Below, piece by piece: positions 11,199-22,918 of a DNA stretch of 64,000 nucleotides. Position 1 is the first letter of the stretch; the number at the start of each line of letters is the position of its first letter. Origin of the DNA: Sparassis latifolia (lineage: Eukaryota; Basidiomycota; Agaricomycetes; Polyporales; Sparassidaceae); the NCBI GenBank assembly GCA_018466975.1, contig CM031559.1, positions 806,001 through 870,000 of the forward strand. The letters run 5' to 3'. The notes beneath the pieces are model-generated. The model searched no databases, was not told where the DNA came from, and saw nothing but the letters and a program-made list of their open reading frames with translations. Position numbers and translations under genes: made by a program.

Positions 11199-13957
11199 CT
11201 ACTTGTCTGCACGTCGCTGTCGTGAATTGCCAGCCTTTTTGCTTGCTCTAGCTTGTGCCACAGGTCCACGGAATGCAGGAAAAGAACTGCCCTTCACAAC
11301 TTGCAATTCGGTACGCATGGATTGCGCTTCTGCCCTTCCTTTTGCTCGCGTCATAGGTCCACTTGGTCCTGAGACACAGCCGCGTTTCGAACCTTGCCGC
11401 TCAGCGCCGACGGGGTCACCTTCCGCCTTTCGCTTCATTCCAGGAGTGATTAGGCTTTTAAGTGTGACATCCCTGAAAAGCGCAGTCATTGTTCTAGTGG
11501 CAGGGAGTGGCGGGGGGTTAGGTTGACCATTACGAGGCACTTGATTAGGAGGTAGCGGCCGATCAACCCTATCGTCTTCAGCCAAGTCGTTGTTAGCTAT
11601 GAAATCCTTCCAGAACTTGTCGAACGCTTTAGGATCCTCCCAAACCATGGCTGACTCCACATTGTGCTGCTGGGCATTGAGGTAGGATGAATTGAACTTC
11701 ATGACCGTATCCAGCCATCTCTGGATTGTCGGGTTCGAAAAGCGAATTCTGTCGGTGTACCGTTGATCATGTTGATTGACCAGCTTGCCAGCGCCACCGC
11801 TGATGCTGCCATCTTCGTCAGACAAATGCTGGTCGAAAAGGCTTTCCAAGGTGAGGAGAACACTACGTGGCGACCGATTGTGCCCCAGCCATAGGATGCT
11901 GCAATAGAGTACGACCCAGAGCATCGACTCCATGTCATCTTGAATCGTATGTGCCACACCAGGTGTCAGCGTGCGTTGTGAGATAAATTGAAAGGCGCCC
12001 TGAGGACGCTATTGAGTAGGTGCTCAGATAATCAACATGCATCACGTTAACGCACCGTTCTTCTGTAATCGCGAGGCCGGCCTTTATTGTTCACCAGACA
12101 GGACAGTTCCCAATGTATGAGGTACCCCTGCCGAATCTGACCCGTCGAATCCTTGGCGAGGATAATACTGCCCATACTTACGTCACGATGAAGCCTGCGC
12201 TTTGTTTCGTCATCCATATAGTAGGCACCTATCACAGCTTGATTCACGCAGAAGCAAATAAGGGATACTGGACGACGGAAGAGACGAGGCGACACACCTT
12301 GATATGCATCGTAGGTCCCACTAAGGAGCTCCTTTGTCCCCGAAATTTATGCAGTCCGTAGCCCACGGTGCCTAATACTAGCCGATAATGTACCTGAGGA
12401 TATGTGCGAAGCTTAGCTTGCCCATTCTTGCACGCCCAGTTTGCTGTTTCGAATCTGGGAGTCAGAGTGCGCTGAAAACCTGCAAGGACTGAGTCAGACT
12501 ACGATTTGAGATGAAAGTTTGAGAACAAACCTGTCTGTTCACCTCGTTCGTCATCCACGTCCATGTCATTCGAGTCGGGGCACTGCGGAACGTCTCCGTG
12601 ATGGACCAATTGTGGAATGTGTGGTACTCCACCGCCTAGCAGGTCTGCCAAGACATCTCCCTCTTTCAGCAGGCCATCCCCAGTATACCGCCACGTATCT
12701 TTCAAGTACACAACTTTGCCACAGTCTCCATCCGCGGCCACCGCCCAGTACTCGCGAGTAGCACGACTGGCCAGGGAGAGAGGCCAAACTATAGGCCGAG
12801 ATACGAGCACTCGATGCTTGTTTGAATTCTCGTCGAACGTGGTGATTGCAGCCACGGTGCCGGGCTGAAAATGCTCCTCCACTCCGGCGGCCAGTTTCTT
12901 TTCCGCAGCTTTTTTCTCCTTGCCAACCAGTTGGCCTATATCCTCGAGGTCCAGCTGTAATTGAACATGGCCCGTGATGCACTTCTCAAACAATGCTTCC
13001 TCCTCTTCGGTCGCATGTTCGACGGTACAGTCGTATCCGCGTTCCGCTCCTGACGCATGCGCATATCGCCACAAGAACTCACAGAGTGCCTGTGGTTTCT
13101 TGTGCAAATCAAACGATTCCGATACCATTATGCCCCCACGGTCCCACCGGATGAGACGAGCTAATGTCCCGGATAATGACACCGAAAAGTACGACGTGCG
13201 GAACTGGCGCGCAAACGCGTCAACTGCGTATGCGATGTTCTGTCCGAGATCGTGCTTGGCCCGATCGAGCTTTCTTTCACTAGCAATGTTCAGCACGAAC
13301 TTGTGTGCAGCGGGATCGCTGTTGGGTGGTGGATCTGTAAAATAATCCTGTTCCGGCCGTCCCTTCACCTCGATATACAAATCCGCGAAACTAAGATCGC
13401 CGATGGGCTCGTGAGTCGTCTTGTTAGTCTCAACCGAGTCGACGATCTCCGTGGAATAACAAACCACATCAGGCTTCACCGACCCAGGTTTTCCATGATT
13501 GGTGCCTCGTGACGAGGTATCCAGGAAAACAAACCCAGGACAGCGTTTCCGGCCATTCCGTTCGGCATTCAGCGCCGCAATCTAGAGCTTCACTCAGTAG
13601 TGCCATTCTATCGGAATGAAGTCAACATACCAGAGGTGTATAGATGTCCTTTTCCTTGTCTGCGCATTCTGGAACATCACTGAATGCGTTCCTAGCACTC
13701 GGCCGTTTTGTGGGTGCCTCTGGCAGGAAATTCAGAAAGTCCTCTATAGGCATGGGGCCTACAGTAAATTCCTCTGCTTCCTGGGAATATCGTTCGTATC
13801 TGTCATTGGCAAGCTTCGACTCGAAACCCCATTGCTGAGCGCCAGTTTCGTCCCGAGTGGTCGGTGTGGCCGCTACGACTACGTTCCGCGATGAACGATG
13901 AGGCGTAACGGGTTCGGGGAGAAATTCCTGGGAACTGGGTGGGGAGGGAGTCGCCAT
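11199..13957 (-). pseudogene. FunK1 kinase, copy B (frameshift and altered catalytic residues)
   Basis: Exons: 13957-13631, 13581-12531, 12479-12298, 12237-12056, 11999-11199; introns of 49, 51, 60 and 56 nt are all GT-AG and at the same positions as in the other copies. It begins MATPSPPSSQEFLPEP and is clearly more diverged from A, C and D. The ATP-lysine segment VVYLKDTWRY is present. Exon 3 has lost one base in a C run (plus strand 12338-12341), so FRGTKELL is read FRGQRSSL. Independently, the catalytic loop reads LHRDVSMGSIIL, where the usual Asn is Ser, and the metal-binding motif reads GYLIHWE, where the Asp is His. Even if the frameshift were a sequencing error, it would probably be catalytically dead. 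The tail is basic (MKRKAEGD, KKAGNSRQRRADK). It could still act as a pseudokinase if the frame were intact. Confidence 0.8.
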
Positions 13958-14958
13958 CTCTTAATTAGGTGGTGTTGTTCGACCCGCGAGATGGTGGACG
14001 TAAAGGAATGAATAGTGAACCAGTTGTGGCAAAGTGAGTGGCGATGAACGAGCTCGGTCACATGCCAGTAACTTAGCCGAGCTACCCGCCACAACTGCAT
14101 TGTCTCTTTGCGTAATCACGCAACTGAAAAGAATGCTCATATCAGCACAGTGAGATAATAAGACGAAATACCGGCGCATGCAATCCATAAGATTCCTCAT
14201 CTGAACAATGTACGGTATAGTGGCCTGAAAGTAGAGATGCGCAGAGGAAACTTACTCGTGATGCACATCTCCGGGACCTCTTCAAACTTTGTCTTAGTCA
14301 GATGATAGATACACACAGCAGAGTTACGCTCCCCACCCATTCGAAGGAAGGAGCTGGATAGAATGCCAGAGGGCGAGCTGTAAATCGCATGCATCGCTTC
14401 GCCTGTAGAAATGACGAACAGATAACCGTCGTCGTTGAAAATGTGGCACCAAGGACAGCATTGGGTATATCTAGTTTGCGATGATACAAGACCGTGCTAT
14501 CTCTTCATGTATCTGGCTTGTGGAGTCTGCAACTTTTCTGCCGACTCAGCGGGCACTTCTGCTGGCAGCATCAGTGCTAAGGCCACAGTGCTAGTCGTAC
14601 GATAGTGGTTAACTGTATACGTATAGTAGAAGATAACCACTCACGCAGATCGGACGGCCAGCCTTCGTCTGTTGAAGCAAAATAGGAAGACTATGGTCAA
14701 CTTGCACACGTTTGCGACCGATCCAGATCAGAAAGGAGAGAAGAATGGGCGTCAAAGCTGTTGCCTTCTGAATCAAACAACTGCAAACAAATCTCGGAAA
14801 CGAAACTTCCAAGCTGATACTCTGAACGTTGAAACGGCAGAATATTTTCACAGACCTGTCGACACTGAGTACTGAGTATGCATCAGCATGATAGATCTGT
14901 TCTTAGTGAGCGGTCGGAGGTGAGCCTGGAAACTGTTGGCATCGTAGGCGCTCCTTGG
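13958..14958. other. unidentified remnants, no supported gene
   Basis: On the minus strand about 14400-14250 reads SSPSGILSSSFLRMGGERNS followed by AVCIYHLTKTKFEEVPE, which looks protein-like but is not recognised and has no clean exon borders. No repeat or RNA gene was seen. Confidence 0.25.
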
Positions 14959-15509
14959 TAGTGCGCGGGGAAATAGGTAGGTGTAAATTACATAGGCTAA
15001 TTAGCAGGTGTAAATTACGGTTAATTTACTGTAAATTTCAAACAGGCCTGTGACACAGGGTAAAATAGGGTAAAATAGACTGACACTGTATGGGCTGCCA
15101 TGAGTGTATGAACGGGCTATACATACAGTCAGAAAGCAGACAGAACCGAGGTGTACAAGAGAGAATTGATGACAATAAATAAGGCGACAAATCTCACCTG
15201 TCCAAATTGGGGAAGTGCATGAAGGCATGCCTCGAAGACATCACAGTTTACAGCAATAGATAGAAGAAGCCATGGATACATCAAGGATACATCAACCCCC
15301 GCTAGAAAGTGCAAAGCAATGTTTAGGTGGCCTCAGTGAACATCCTTTTGCTATTTTACACCGTAATTTATGCTACTTTAACGGCTAATTAGCGTCAAGT
15401 AGCCCAGGTGTAATTTACAGTAATTTACGTAGGTAAAATAGAGGTGTTGCACTGAGCCTGGGTAATTTACCGGTCAAATAGACTGTCAGACCTATTTCCC
15501 CGCGCACTA
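14959..15509. mobile_element. hAT-type MITE, 551 bp, with 8-bp target duplication
   Basis: The ends are near-perfect inverted repeats: the left begins TAGTGCGCGGGGAAATAGGT and the right ends with its complement, ACCTATTTCCCCGCGCACTA. The flanking 8-bp direct repeat CTCCTTGG (14951-14958 and 15510-15517) is the size expected for hAT transposition, and the TAGTG terminus fits that superfamily. The interior has no transposase but many subterminal copies of GTAAATTAC and GGTAAAATAG. Inserted beside the clathrin remnant. Confidence 0.88.
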
Positions 15510-15744
15510 CTCCTTGGGCCAGTGCTCCTGGTCGCACGCCAGATACCGCCGGAACTTCGAATGGGCCGGTCCACTCAAGACATAATCTTTCTGCGTTTCG
15601 CAGCGGCAGAGAAGAAGCTGTCATTTACCGGGTTCACCAGAGACAGCAACGAAACAACGATTCGTTCAAATTATTGCATCAGACCACCTGTCTGATGTTT
15701 GAATGGTGGTGTGCAAAGTGCGTGTACTTATTTCCTTCCATTTA

Positions 15745-16705
15745 CGGCTCACATGCGGTCCTGTTTGACCGTTCTGTGCAAATAAGTCTACAGCTATCCT
15801 CGATTACTCGCAAAGGAATGATGAGCGGAAGCTGGTCCGAAACTTTCGCCTCCTTCAAGAAGTTCTTGTCCTCCTCCAGGTTGTAGTAGTTGCCCTTACG
15901 ACAGATACGCTCGACCTCACGAATCTGACTAGTACGAGTTGCGGTGGGGATGTACATGAAGCGGCGTCTGGATCTTGCTCAAGCCGGCGATGGAGGTAGT
16001 AACAAAGGTCTGTCGAGGTTAGCGTCCGCAAGATTTGTTCAAAAAACATACCTTCGAATAACTTAAATTTGTCGAGCGTCTTATTAAGTTTGATCGGGCC
16101 AAGGATGTCAGAGTACTTCGTAGCTATCTGAAAGACAATTTTGTCAAGTTAATATGAAGCATTTCCTCCGTGCACGTTCAATAGTCGGGCGACTGATGAG
16201 TAAAGTACCTCAGCAACACAGTTCTAAGAGACACAGCGTACACTTAAGTCCATGTGGAACATGCTGACATGCACAATCACCCGCTTGATGTCTGCCAAAT
16301 CTTCGTGACGCTTGAGAATCTGCAGGGAATTACATGACCAAAGACCACCAACGACAATGAAAGCCACGCACGCATTGCAGTAGACCGGTCCTTTCGCAAA
16401 TGTTGGTATTTCTGGGACTGTCGTAGCGGGCGAATATCTCGTTCCCGAGGATCGCATCGGCGAGTTCAGGAGCGTGGCTGAGGTCATATCCAACAAACAA
16501 GTCTGGAGATGACCTTGCCCCTGCTAGTTCTCCTTAAGCGTATCATGTTCTAGGACATAAGAATATCCACCATCTAGAGACGTGCAAAGTCCAGTGATGT
16601 AATATCGGTTGGAGACACCGGGCTTACCCGCTCGACATCCACGAAAGGACCAGATTCATCATTAACAAGCTGCGCGGCGAACTCAGCACCCATCTTGGTG
16701 TTAGT
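15745..16705 (-). pseudogene. clathrin heavy chain fragment (pseudogene)
   Basis: Clathrin heavy chain forms the triskelion coat of endocytic and Golgi vesicles and is normally a single long, essential gene of about 1,680 residues. Here only an internal piece of the leg repeats is seen. In order on the minus strand: MGAEFAAQLVNDESGPFVDV (about 16700-16630), MVDILMS-stop-NMIR after an intron (about 16565), QGHLQTCLLDM (about 16520), HAPELADAILGNEIFARYDS (about 16470, another frame), HEDLADIKRVIVH (about 16310), IATKYSDILGP with KFKLFEG (about 16135-16055), LCYYL and QDPD (about 16010-15975), then [20 protein letters not shown] and [16 protein letters not shown] (about 15950-15800). Lesions: a TAG where the family has Gln, at least two frameshifts, and absence of both the N-terminal propeller and the C-terminal half. 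Introns are retained, so it arose by DNA duplication, not retroposition. Confidence 0.85.
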
Positions 16706-17690
16706 TTAGACAAAAGACAAATTCCGGCTTCGTGCTCGAGGGTCTGTTGAAAGTTCAGATGGGAAAGTGGAGGAAGGGCACGAACACTGATGGGAGATCG
16801 CGCAAAAGACGATGCGGCCCAGCGATAGTCTGGATGAGGACAGCGCTGTGTGTGTGCTCGCCCTGGAAGGGACACGAGCACGCAGGCAACCTTTCCGCGC
16901 CCATATGTCGAAATCTCAAAATTCCGATGTGAGCGTCAACCAGGTCCGCCTCATGTGTGCAAGCACCCTGGAAGCTAGAGACAGCGGGAGAGGGAGGAAC
17001 CGAGATGGGTGACACGAGGAAAGGCGAGGATGGGTTATATGTTCAATGTGAGAGAGGCTGAGTGTCTACAATGTCCAAGAAGCCGAAAAGCAAACGAAAA
17101 GCGAATGGTGTCGGGTGCGACTCGAAAATAGTGTCATCGGAGGCGTCGAGATTGCGTCGTGCTGGTGAACGGCCGTGCATGACCTGGTGACATCGAGGGT
17201 GACAGGTGGAACACGTATTTTTGGGCGTGCAGGTAACTTATCACAATCCTAGTCTCGATACGGCACAGCATATACGTCTGGCTTGCGAGACTATCACAAT
17301 CCGACGTTGACACATTGGTGCGCACAGACCAGCGTGACTCGGAGCTTGGTGACTTCGAGGTGCAGGTGATCGTGACCGACGCGAGATGTCACGCGTCTTC
17401 TGCACCCGTGCCGAGCCACCGGCTTCTGCGCGTTCCTCGCTTCATCCTCCTCCTCCTCCTCCTCCTCCTCCTCCTCCTCTTTAGCTGTAGAACAATACAC
17501 CTTCCTTCGTGCAAAAAGGAGTGAGCAGTTACCGGGCGTCCCCTATTGTGGCAACGCTCTTGCCGTGCACGTGATCGTGGCGCAGTTGAATGGCGCCACA
17601 GCGTGTCCTGATACAGTCAAGCTTGAAGGACGTTACAACCCACCCCGCTCACCAAGTCCTACGATTCTCCCTCTCACATCAGGAAGAAGC
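16706..17690. other. intergenic; 5' flank of FunK1-C
   Basis: No gene recognised. From about 17420 the sequence matches the 5' flank of FunK1-D (from about 22660), so the direct C/D duplication extends roughly 270 bp upstream of the start codon and probably includes the promoter. Confidence 0.45.
17445..17479 (+). repeat. (TCC)n microsatellite upstream of FunK1-C
   Basis: About 11-12 uninterrupted TCC units. The homologous position upstream of FunK1-D (22687-22700) has only 4-5 units, so the tract changed length after duplication. Confidence 0.95.
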
Positions 17691-20393
17691 ATGGTGGCCA
17701 CACCCCTATCAAAAAACGACCCGAAGTACAATGTGTGGCAGCAGAAGGATTTCGACCACCACGACATCCGAAGACACTACCGCCAATACGCAAACTCAGC
17801 CCAAGGATTCATTCTTGGACCGATGCCTGTCGACGAGTTCCTAGAGTTTCTACCAGAGACGGATACGTCGAACATGCCGCGTCCCGTGAATGCTTTCAAC
17901 AAGGTGCCGGCAGAGGCGAGAACGGAACAGCAGATCTATAACCCATTGGTGGGTTGGTTTCGTTTTGTGTACTGGAGTTTCAAATGCTGATGAAATCACA
18001 GATTGCGGCAATTAATGGCACTAGAACGAGGAGCCGAAAATCTCAGCGTCGCTGTCCTGGATTCACGTTCAAAGACACGGCCACGTCTGGTGCAGAGCTT
18101 GGGGATATAGGCTCGATGAATGCCCACGTCTCTTGTTATTCACAGGACATTAACGACTCTCACTTGACCTCGGCTGGCCCTCTTGGCTGCGCTGACTTGT
18201 ACATCGACGTACAGCGACACCCCGGCTTGGACCCATTTACAGATCCAGGTCCTGAGGATGACCGTTCCGAACACGCCTTTTTTCAGACCCCCGGTGACCA
18301 CCGTGCTCGTAAGGAGGCCGAAGAAGCATTCGGCAGGAATGTTGCATGCGCCACCGAAGCGTGTTCCCGTCAACACCGCGCTTTCTATTTCTCGATTTCA
18401 CTGGCTGGATCTCGTGCTCGATTCCTAAGGTGGGATCGATGCGGGGTCATCGCCTCCGAATCTTTCGACATCCGCGTCCAACCGGAGCATCTCTGCGAGT
18501 TTCTCTGGCGGTACGCCCACGCTTCGAGTTCGCAGCGCGGGTATGACGTTTCCGTCGAGGCTGCGACCCGAGAGGAGGAAGAACTCTTCAGAGATTGCAT
18601 CGAACGTCACGTCAAATTCCAGCTGGATCCCGACGATGAAGAGTTGGTCGTCGCCATGGAGGAGCACTACCAGCCAGGTGCCGTAGTGGCGATCAATGTC
18701 GTTGACGAGGTTCCCCGACTGTGTGGCACATCGATTACTTGTATCCCGTCCGGTGGTTTCGCCTGTGTCGTGGACGGGTAAGGGAACAAGGGGATTCTGG
18801 GCTGTCACCGCCGGCAGTCCGAGAGGGGAAGTAGTGTTCCTGAAGGACACATGGCGACATAATGTCGAACATATGAAGGAGGGCAACATCCTGGCGGACC
18901 TCCATTCTGCTGGTGTGCCGAATATACCCCGATTAGTTCATCATGGTGATGTCTGGGACCAGCTGCCGGTTTCAAGCGGAAGGGGCGACGGTGAGAGCGA
19001 TCTCACATACACGCGCGACGAAACGACAGGTTTGCTTTCAGGCTTATTATCTCGACTCGATCGACTGACAAGTATGGCATAGTTTTGCAGAATACACAGA
19101 CGGACCGATTTAGACACGCTACTTGGGTGTGTACAGGTGGAGAAAATCACAAATTGCCGCCTCCCCTCGTACACTATCGACTTGTCTTGGGGACGGCCGG
19201 ATATCCATTGCAGCGATTCAGAGGGACGAAAGAGCTCCTGCATGCTACATATGATGCATATGAAGGTGCGCAATGCTACGTCTTCTCTGTCGAATGTCGC
19301 TCATTCTCTTGCACACGCTAAAAGCCATGGTGGCCGCCTTTCATGCAGAGCCGGGAAAAGAAGGCTACACCGTGACATAAGTGTAGGTAACATTATCCTC
19401 TCCAAGGATCCCCACTCGGGCGAGAACATCCGGCGCGGTTATCTGATCGATTGGGAATCTTCCTGTTTGGTAACAGAAGGAGAGGCTTGCGACCATTCAA
19501 GGACGGTGAGTTTGATTTTGACGTGCGTCGATTATGCGAAGGCTCATTTATGATAGGGCACCATCCAATTCATGTCGATGCGCCTTCTAAGTTCGCCCTC
19601 CGAGTCCATCTCTCATATGTTCCAAGACGATATGGAATCCATGCTTTGGGTGGTACTATATTGCTGCCTTTTATGGTTAGGGCACGACAAACCGCCAGGC
19701 ACACTGGTTACCATCCTCTACCACCTCTTTGATGACACCTGGATCAATCCGGTTGGCATTATGAATGGTGGCGATGGCAAACTCACCAATCAATATCGTC
19801 AGGATTACACTGGCAAGATTCACTTCTCGAACCCGGCGTTTCGGGAATGGCTGGATGCCGTCATCAAATTCAATTCATCACATGTTTTTCAACGTCCGCA
19901 GGACCTGGAATCAGCCATGGTATGGGAAAATCCTGAAATGTTTGGGAAATTCTGGAAGGATTTCCTCAGCACTCACGAGCTATCCAACGACGATCGGTTT
20001 CCACGCAAGCTATATCCCCGCGGCACCACCTGGCGCCGGTCGTCGTCCTCCATGCTTTCATCGACCTCATCGACCTCCGAGACCGCGCATCCTGCACCTG
20101 TGGTATTGCCTTCACGAAAGAGAAAGTTGGCCGATGCCATTGCTGCAGATTTGGAAAGGACGACCAACTCCCGAGTGCCTGCAGTGCCTCGTGGAAATTA
20201 CACAGGACCTATCACACGCTCGATGGCGAAGCGGAGACAGGTCGAAGGCCAAGGACAGGGTATCGCAGCGGGTGGCTCGGATCTACCGATACAGCCTCAA
20301 TGGAGCCCTCGACGTGTGAGGCCTCGTCCAGCGAAGGTCTATAATACGGGCCTCGCGCGACAGGATCGCAAGGTTCGCCGGTCGAAGAAATGA
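17691..20393 (+). pseudogene. FunK1 kinase, copy C (two frameshifts)
   Basis: Exons: 17691-17948, 18002-19029, 19083-19265, 19325-19505, 19557-20393; introns of 53, 53, 59 and 51 nt match copy A exactly in length. Closest to copies A and D. Compared with D, two bases are missing at 18708-18716 (GAGGTTCCCC against GAGGGTTCCCCC), which puts the ATP-lysine region out of frame and reaches a stop at 18779-18781. One more base is missing in exon 4 near 19353-19360, the same position as the lesion in copy A. The two lesions total three bases, so exon 5 is again in frame, but the core is lost. Unlike copy A, the alternative donor in exon 3 is absent (GCATATG). The catalytic loop LHRDISVGNIIL and LIDWE are still encoded downstream. 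Confidence 0.85.
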
Positions 20394-20960
20394 ATATTTG
20401 CGTCCGAGCATTCGTTCCGTTGTTTTCCGCGCGTCTGGATGACGGTACTTTCTCGTGCTCTCTATGCTGCATCAGAGGACTGTGCTCTTCTATCTACGAA
20501 TTACTGGCAATCCGTACGTCATATATATTCAATAACTTAAGTTCTCATTCCTGATCACCCATCACGTCGTCCTCTGTTCCTTTCTGTTTCGTCGCGGGAG
20601 TGTTGGTACTCATCATCCTGAATTCGTTCTCCATCCGGTTGTATCCTATGCTTATATAGTCAATTCTACATAAAATGTATATTTTTGACTACTACACAAC
20701 ATACATGTCAGCCTCACAATTTACGGTTACTTCTACCGTAGTTAGCGTCTCTACTCGTGACCGCGCGCCAATTGAACCAGCGCTTCAACTTACCCACTAA
20801 ACCGACTTCCTTCAAGTATTGCCTCTTGGTTTTGATATCTTCGGTTTCTCGACTTCCCATTCCGCGTAGAAAACCACGGTAGCCACATCCCTCGTTAAGG
20901 ATGACCCGCCGCCAATGCCTTCGACATGCGCCGGCAGAGACCTTCGTCTGCAGCGTGTGT
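17691..20960. repeat. right arm of the 3.3-kb inverted segmental duplication
   Basis: Reverse-complement partner of 6080-9351. It includes FunK1-C, the shared 3' flank, and at 20750-20960 the inverted copy of the unidentified PAHVEGIGGGSSLTRDVAT fragment. The 3' flanks of A, C and D all share a block ending near a GTACTCATCATCCTGAAT motif (A and C) or diverge earlier (D). Confidence 0.8.
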
Positions 20961-21169
20961 ACGCACTCAATCGTGGTACTCGAGTCGCTGGTCGCCAATA
21001 GAATATGTCCTGGAAACGATCCTGTGCGACAGTGCGTTTAAAGCGCCATCGCTCGAGTAGAAGAGCGTATTGATGTTGTACGATGATGTGAGGAATCCCT
21101 GCATGTATGTGGAAATGAATGGTACAAGTTACTGCTGCTCTCTCGTACGTCAACTATATAGAGGAACAA

Positions 21170-22232
21170 CTCTTTCTTCCTATATACTAGAGGCTGGTGA
21201 ACGAGCCTAACCTTCTCCCTATTACCATCTCTGTTACCCAGACGGATGAAGTTTGACGTCAAGGTAATGTCAAGGTACTGTTTTCCAGCCTAGAGCGAAT
21301 TTCGTTTGAGTACAGGGTCTCTTGTGTGTAGTACATCCCATGTCTGACCGTTTCATGCTTACGGCAATTGGTATATTTCATCTTTAGTTTGTTCTCACGT
21401 GTAGCCTTAGCCTTGCTGCCATAGCCGATCTCATTATAGCAGCGGCATCAATATACTACCTATGGCACAGTAAGTAGGACAGGCCTTGTACGGTGTGTTC
21501 CTCTTATCGTATCATCTGAGAGAGTCGCTCAATGGTTCCCAGAGCGGACCAAATTATCCGATCATTGGTTACATACGTCGTCAACACGGGTGCGCTCACC
21601 GTGTGACTGCGTATTTCGTGCGCGTCTTGATGAGTTCAAAATTCTGACCTTTCTTCCGCTCCTAGTACAGTCTCTTCCTCCATCGTGCTCACTGAGAATC
21701 TAGGTTGGATCCCCGCGAAATGTACTCACACAGTATCTAATTCGTTCTGCTCAAGGACAGTCCCATATTCGCGGGACTGGTGGAGGTCCAGAGCAAGCTT
21801 GCGTCTGCCCTTGCATCGTCGATCACTTTCATGGACTAACAGCTTTCGCAGCGTACGCCAACTCCTTCACTACAACATGTGTGGCTCTCGAGTCTCCCTA
21901 TGGTCCGGTATCATGCCACGAGCACCCAAAACTATTCGCTATTCCCAGATTACACGTGAGGAAGGTCAGCAGCTGCGGAGAGCCCTCTGCGGAGTATAAC
22001 TCGAATTCTTTCGAGCTGGGGCCTTCGAGACACTAAGGCATGCAGGCGGACCATAAAACGATGGCACCATTCTTCGCTTCGGATTCGGTCGTGTGGTGTA
22101 TGGTGCTCACGCCCTCACAGAAGCCCATCGAAATCTTCCAGCATACTACGAATATCAGTGACAACATCGGAGGTGTCGTCCATGAGACAAACTCTATTTC
22201 AGGGTCGTCCGATCCTCCATAGAGCTAGGCGA
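21170..22232 (+). pseudogene. DUF6534-type membrane protein, copy 2 (truncated)
   Basis: Direct-orientation relative of the window's first gene; similarity begins near 21260 (matching about 870) and runs to about 22230. Segments: DLIIAAASIYYLWHS (about 21435-21480), ADQIIRSLVTYVVNTGALTV (about 21545-21604), YANSFTTT (about 21855) and the tail WCMVLTPSQKPIEIFQHTTN (about 22091-22150) with ISDNIGGVV. The donor after YANSFTTT reads AT where copy 1 has GT, and LNAR has become LHVR, so splicing and the hallmark motif are lost. The 5' exons seen in copy 1 are missing; the sequence upstream belongs to the FunK1-C flank. The tail keeps the sense codons that are stops in copy 1. Confidence 0.65.
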
Positions 22233-22918
22233 GACGTATCAGAAGCCGCAGTGCGCAACGTGTAGGCGGGCGGCACTTTGTCCCCGCTGCTCACCATCTT
22301 GCCCGTTCGCCTTCGGCATTGACAAAATGGCTTTTACAGCATGTAAAGTACTACTGGTAATTGAACAGATTTTTTTAAAGACTCTGGATAGATGCTGAGA
22401 TGTGCCACTTGCCAACTGCATGGTCTGTACTCAGGATTTTTGTCGGAAGGAAGCTGGCCACCTTGGCCTTCCAGAATTTTAAAACATTGAGGTTATGTGT
22501 ACAACATTATATATCTACAAATTTAAAGCAATCGGACTAGAGGAACGGACTGCAGAAAATACAATGGCACTTCTGGGCACAAAGCGTCACGATGGCGCGT
22601 GTTCGTGACAAACGCGAGGTGAGTCACGCTGATTTGACGATGATACGTCTTCCTTACTTGGCGGCTTCTGCGCGTTCCTCGCTTCATCCTCCTCCTCCTC
22701 TTTAGCTGTAGAAATATACATTCGTTCGTACAAAAAGGAGTGAGCAGTTCCCGGGCGTCCCCTATTGTAGCAACGCTCTTGCCGTGCACGTGATCGTGGC
22801 GCAGTTGAACGGCGCCACAGCGTGTCTTGATACAGTCAAGCTTGAAGGACGTTACAACCCACCCCGCTCACCAGTTCCTACGATTCTAGCTCTTCTACCT
22901 CTCACATCACGAAGAAGC
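22233..22918. other. intergenic; 5' flank of FunK1-D
   Basis: Contains at about 22560-22640 an inverted piece of the unidentified three-copy fragment, and from about 22660 the flank duplicated from FunK1-C with a short TCC tract (22687-22700). No gene recognised. Confidence 0.45.

Noticed and set aside
14197..14490. propeller-domain exon of clathrin heavy chain
   Set aside because: It lies on the C-terminal side of the clathrin fragment and does not match the N-terminal propeller; left unidentified.
17565..17690. N-terminal extension of FunK1-C (and of D from 22784)
   Set aside because: In-frame and open, but it lacks an upstream ATG and is absent from copy A; the conserved ATG is preferred.
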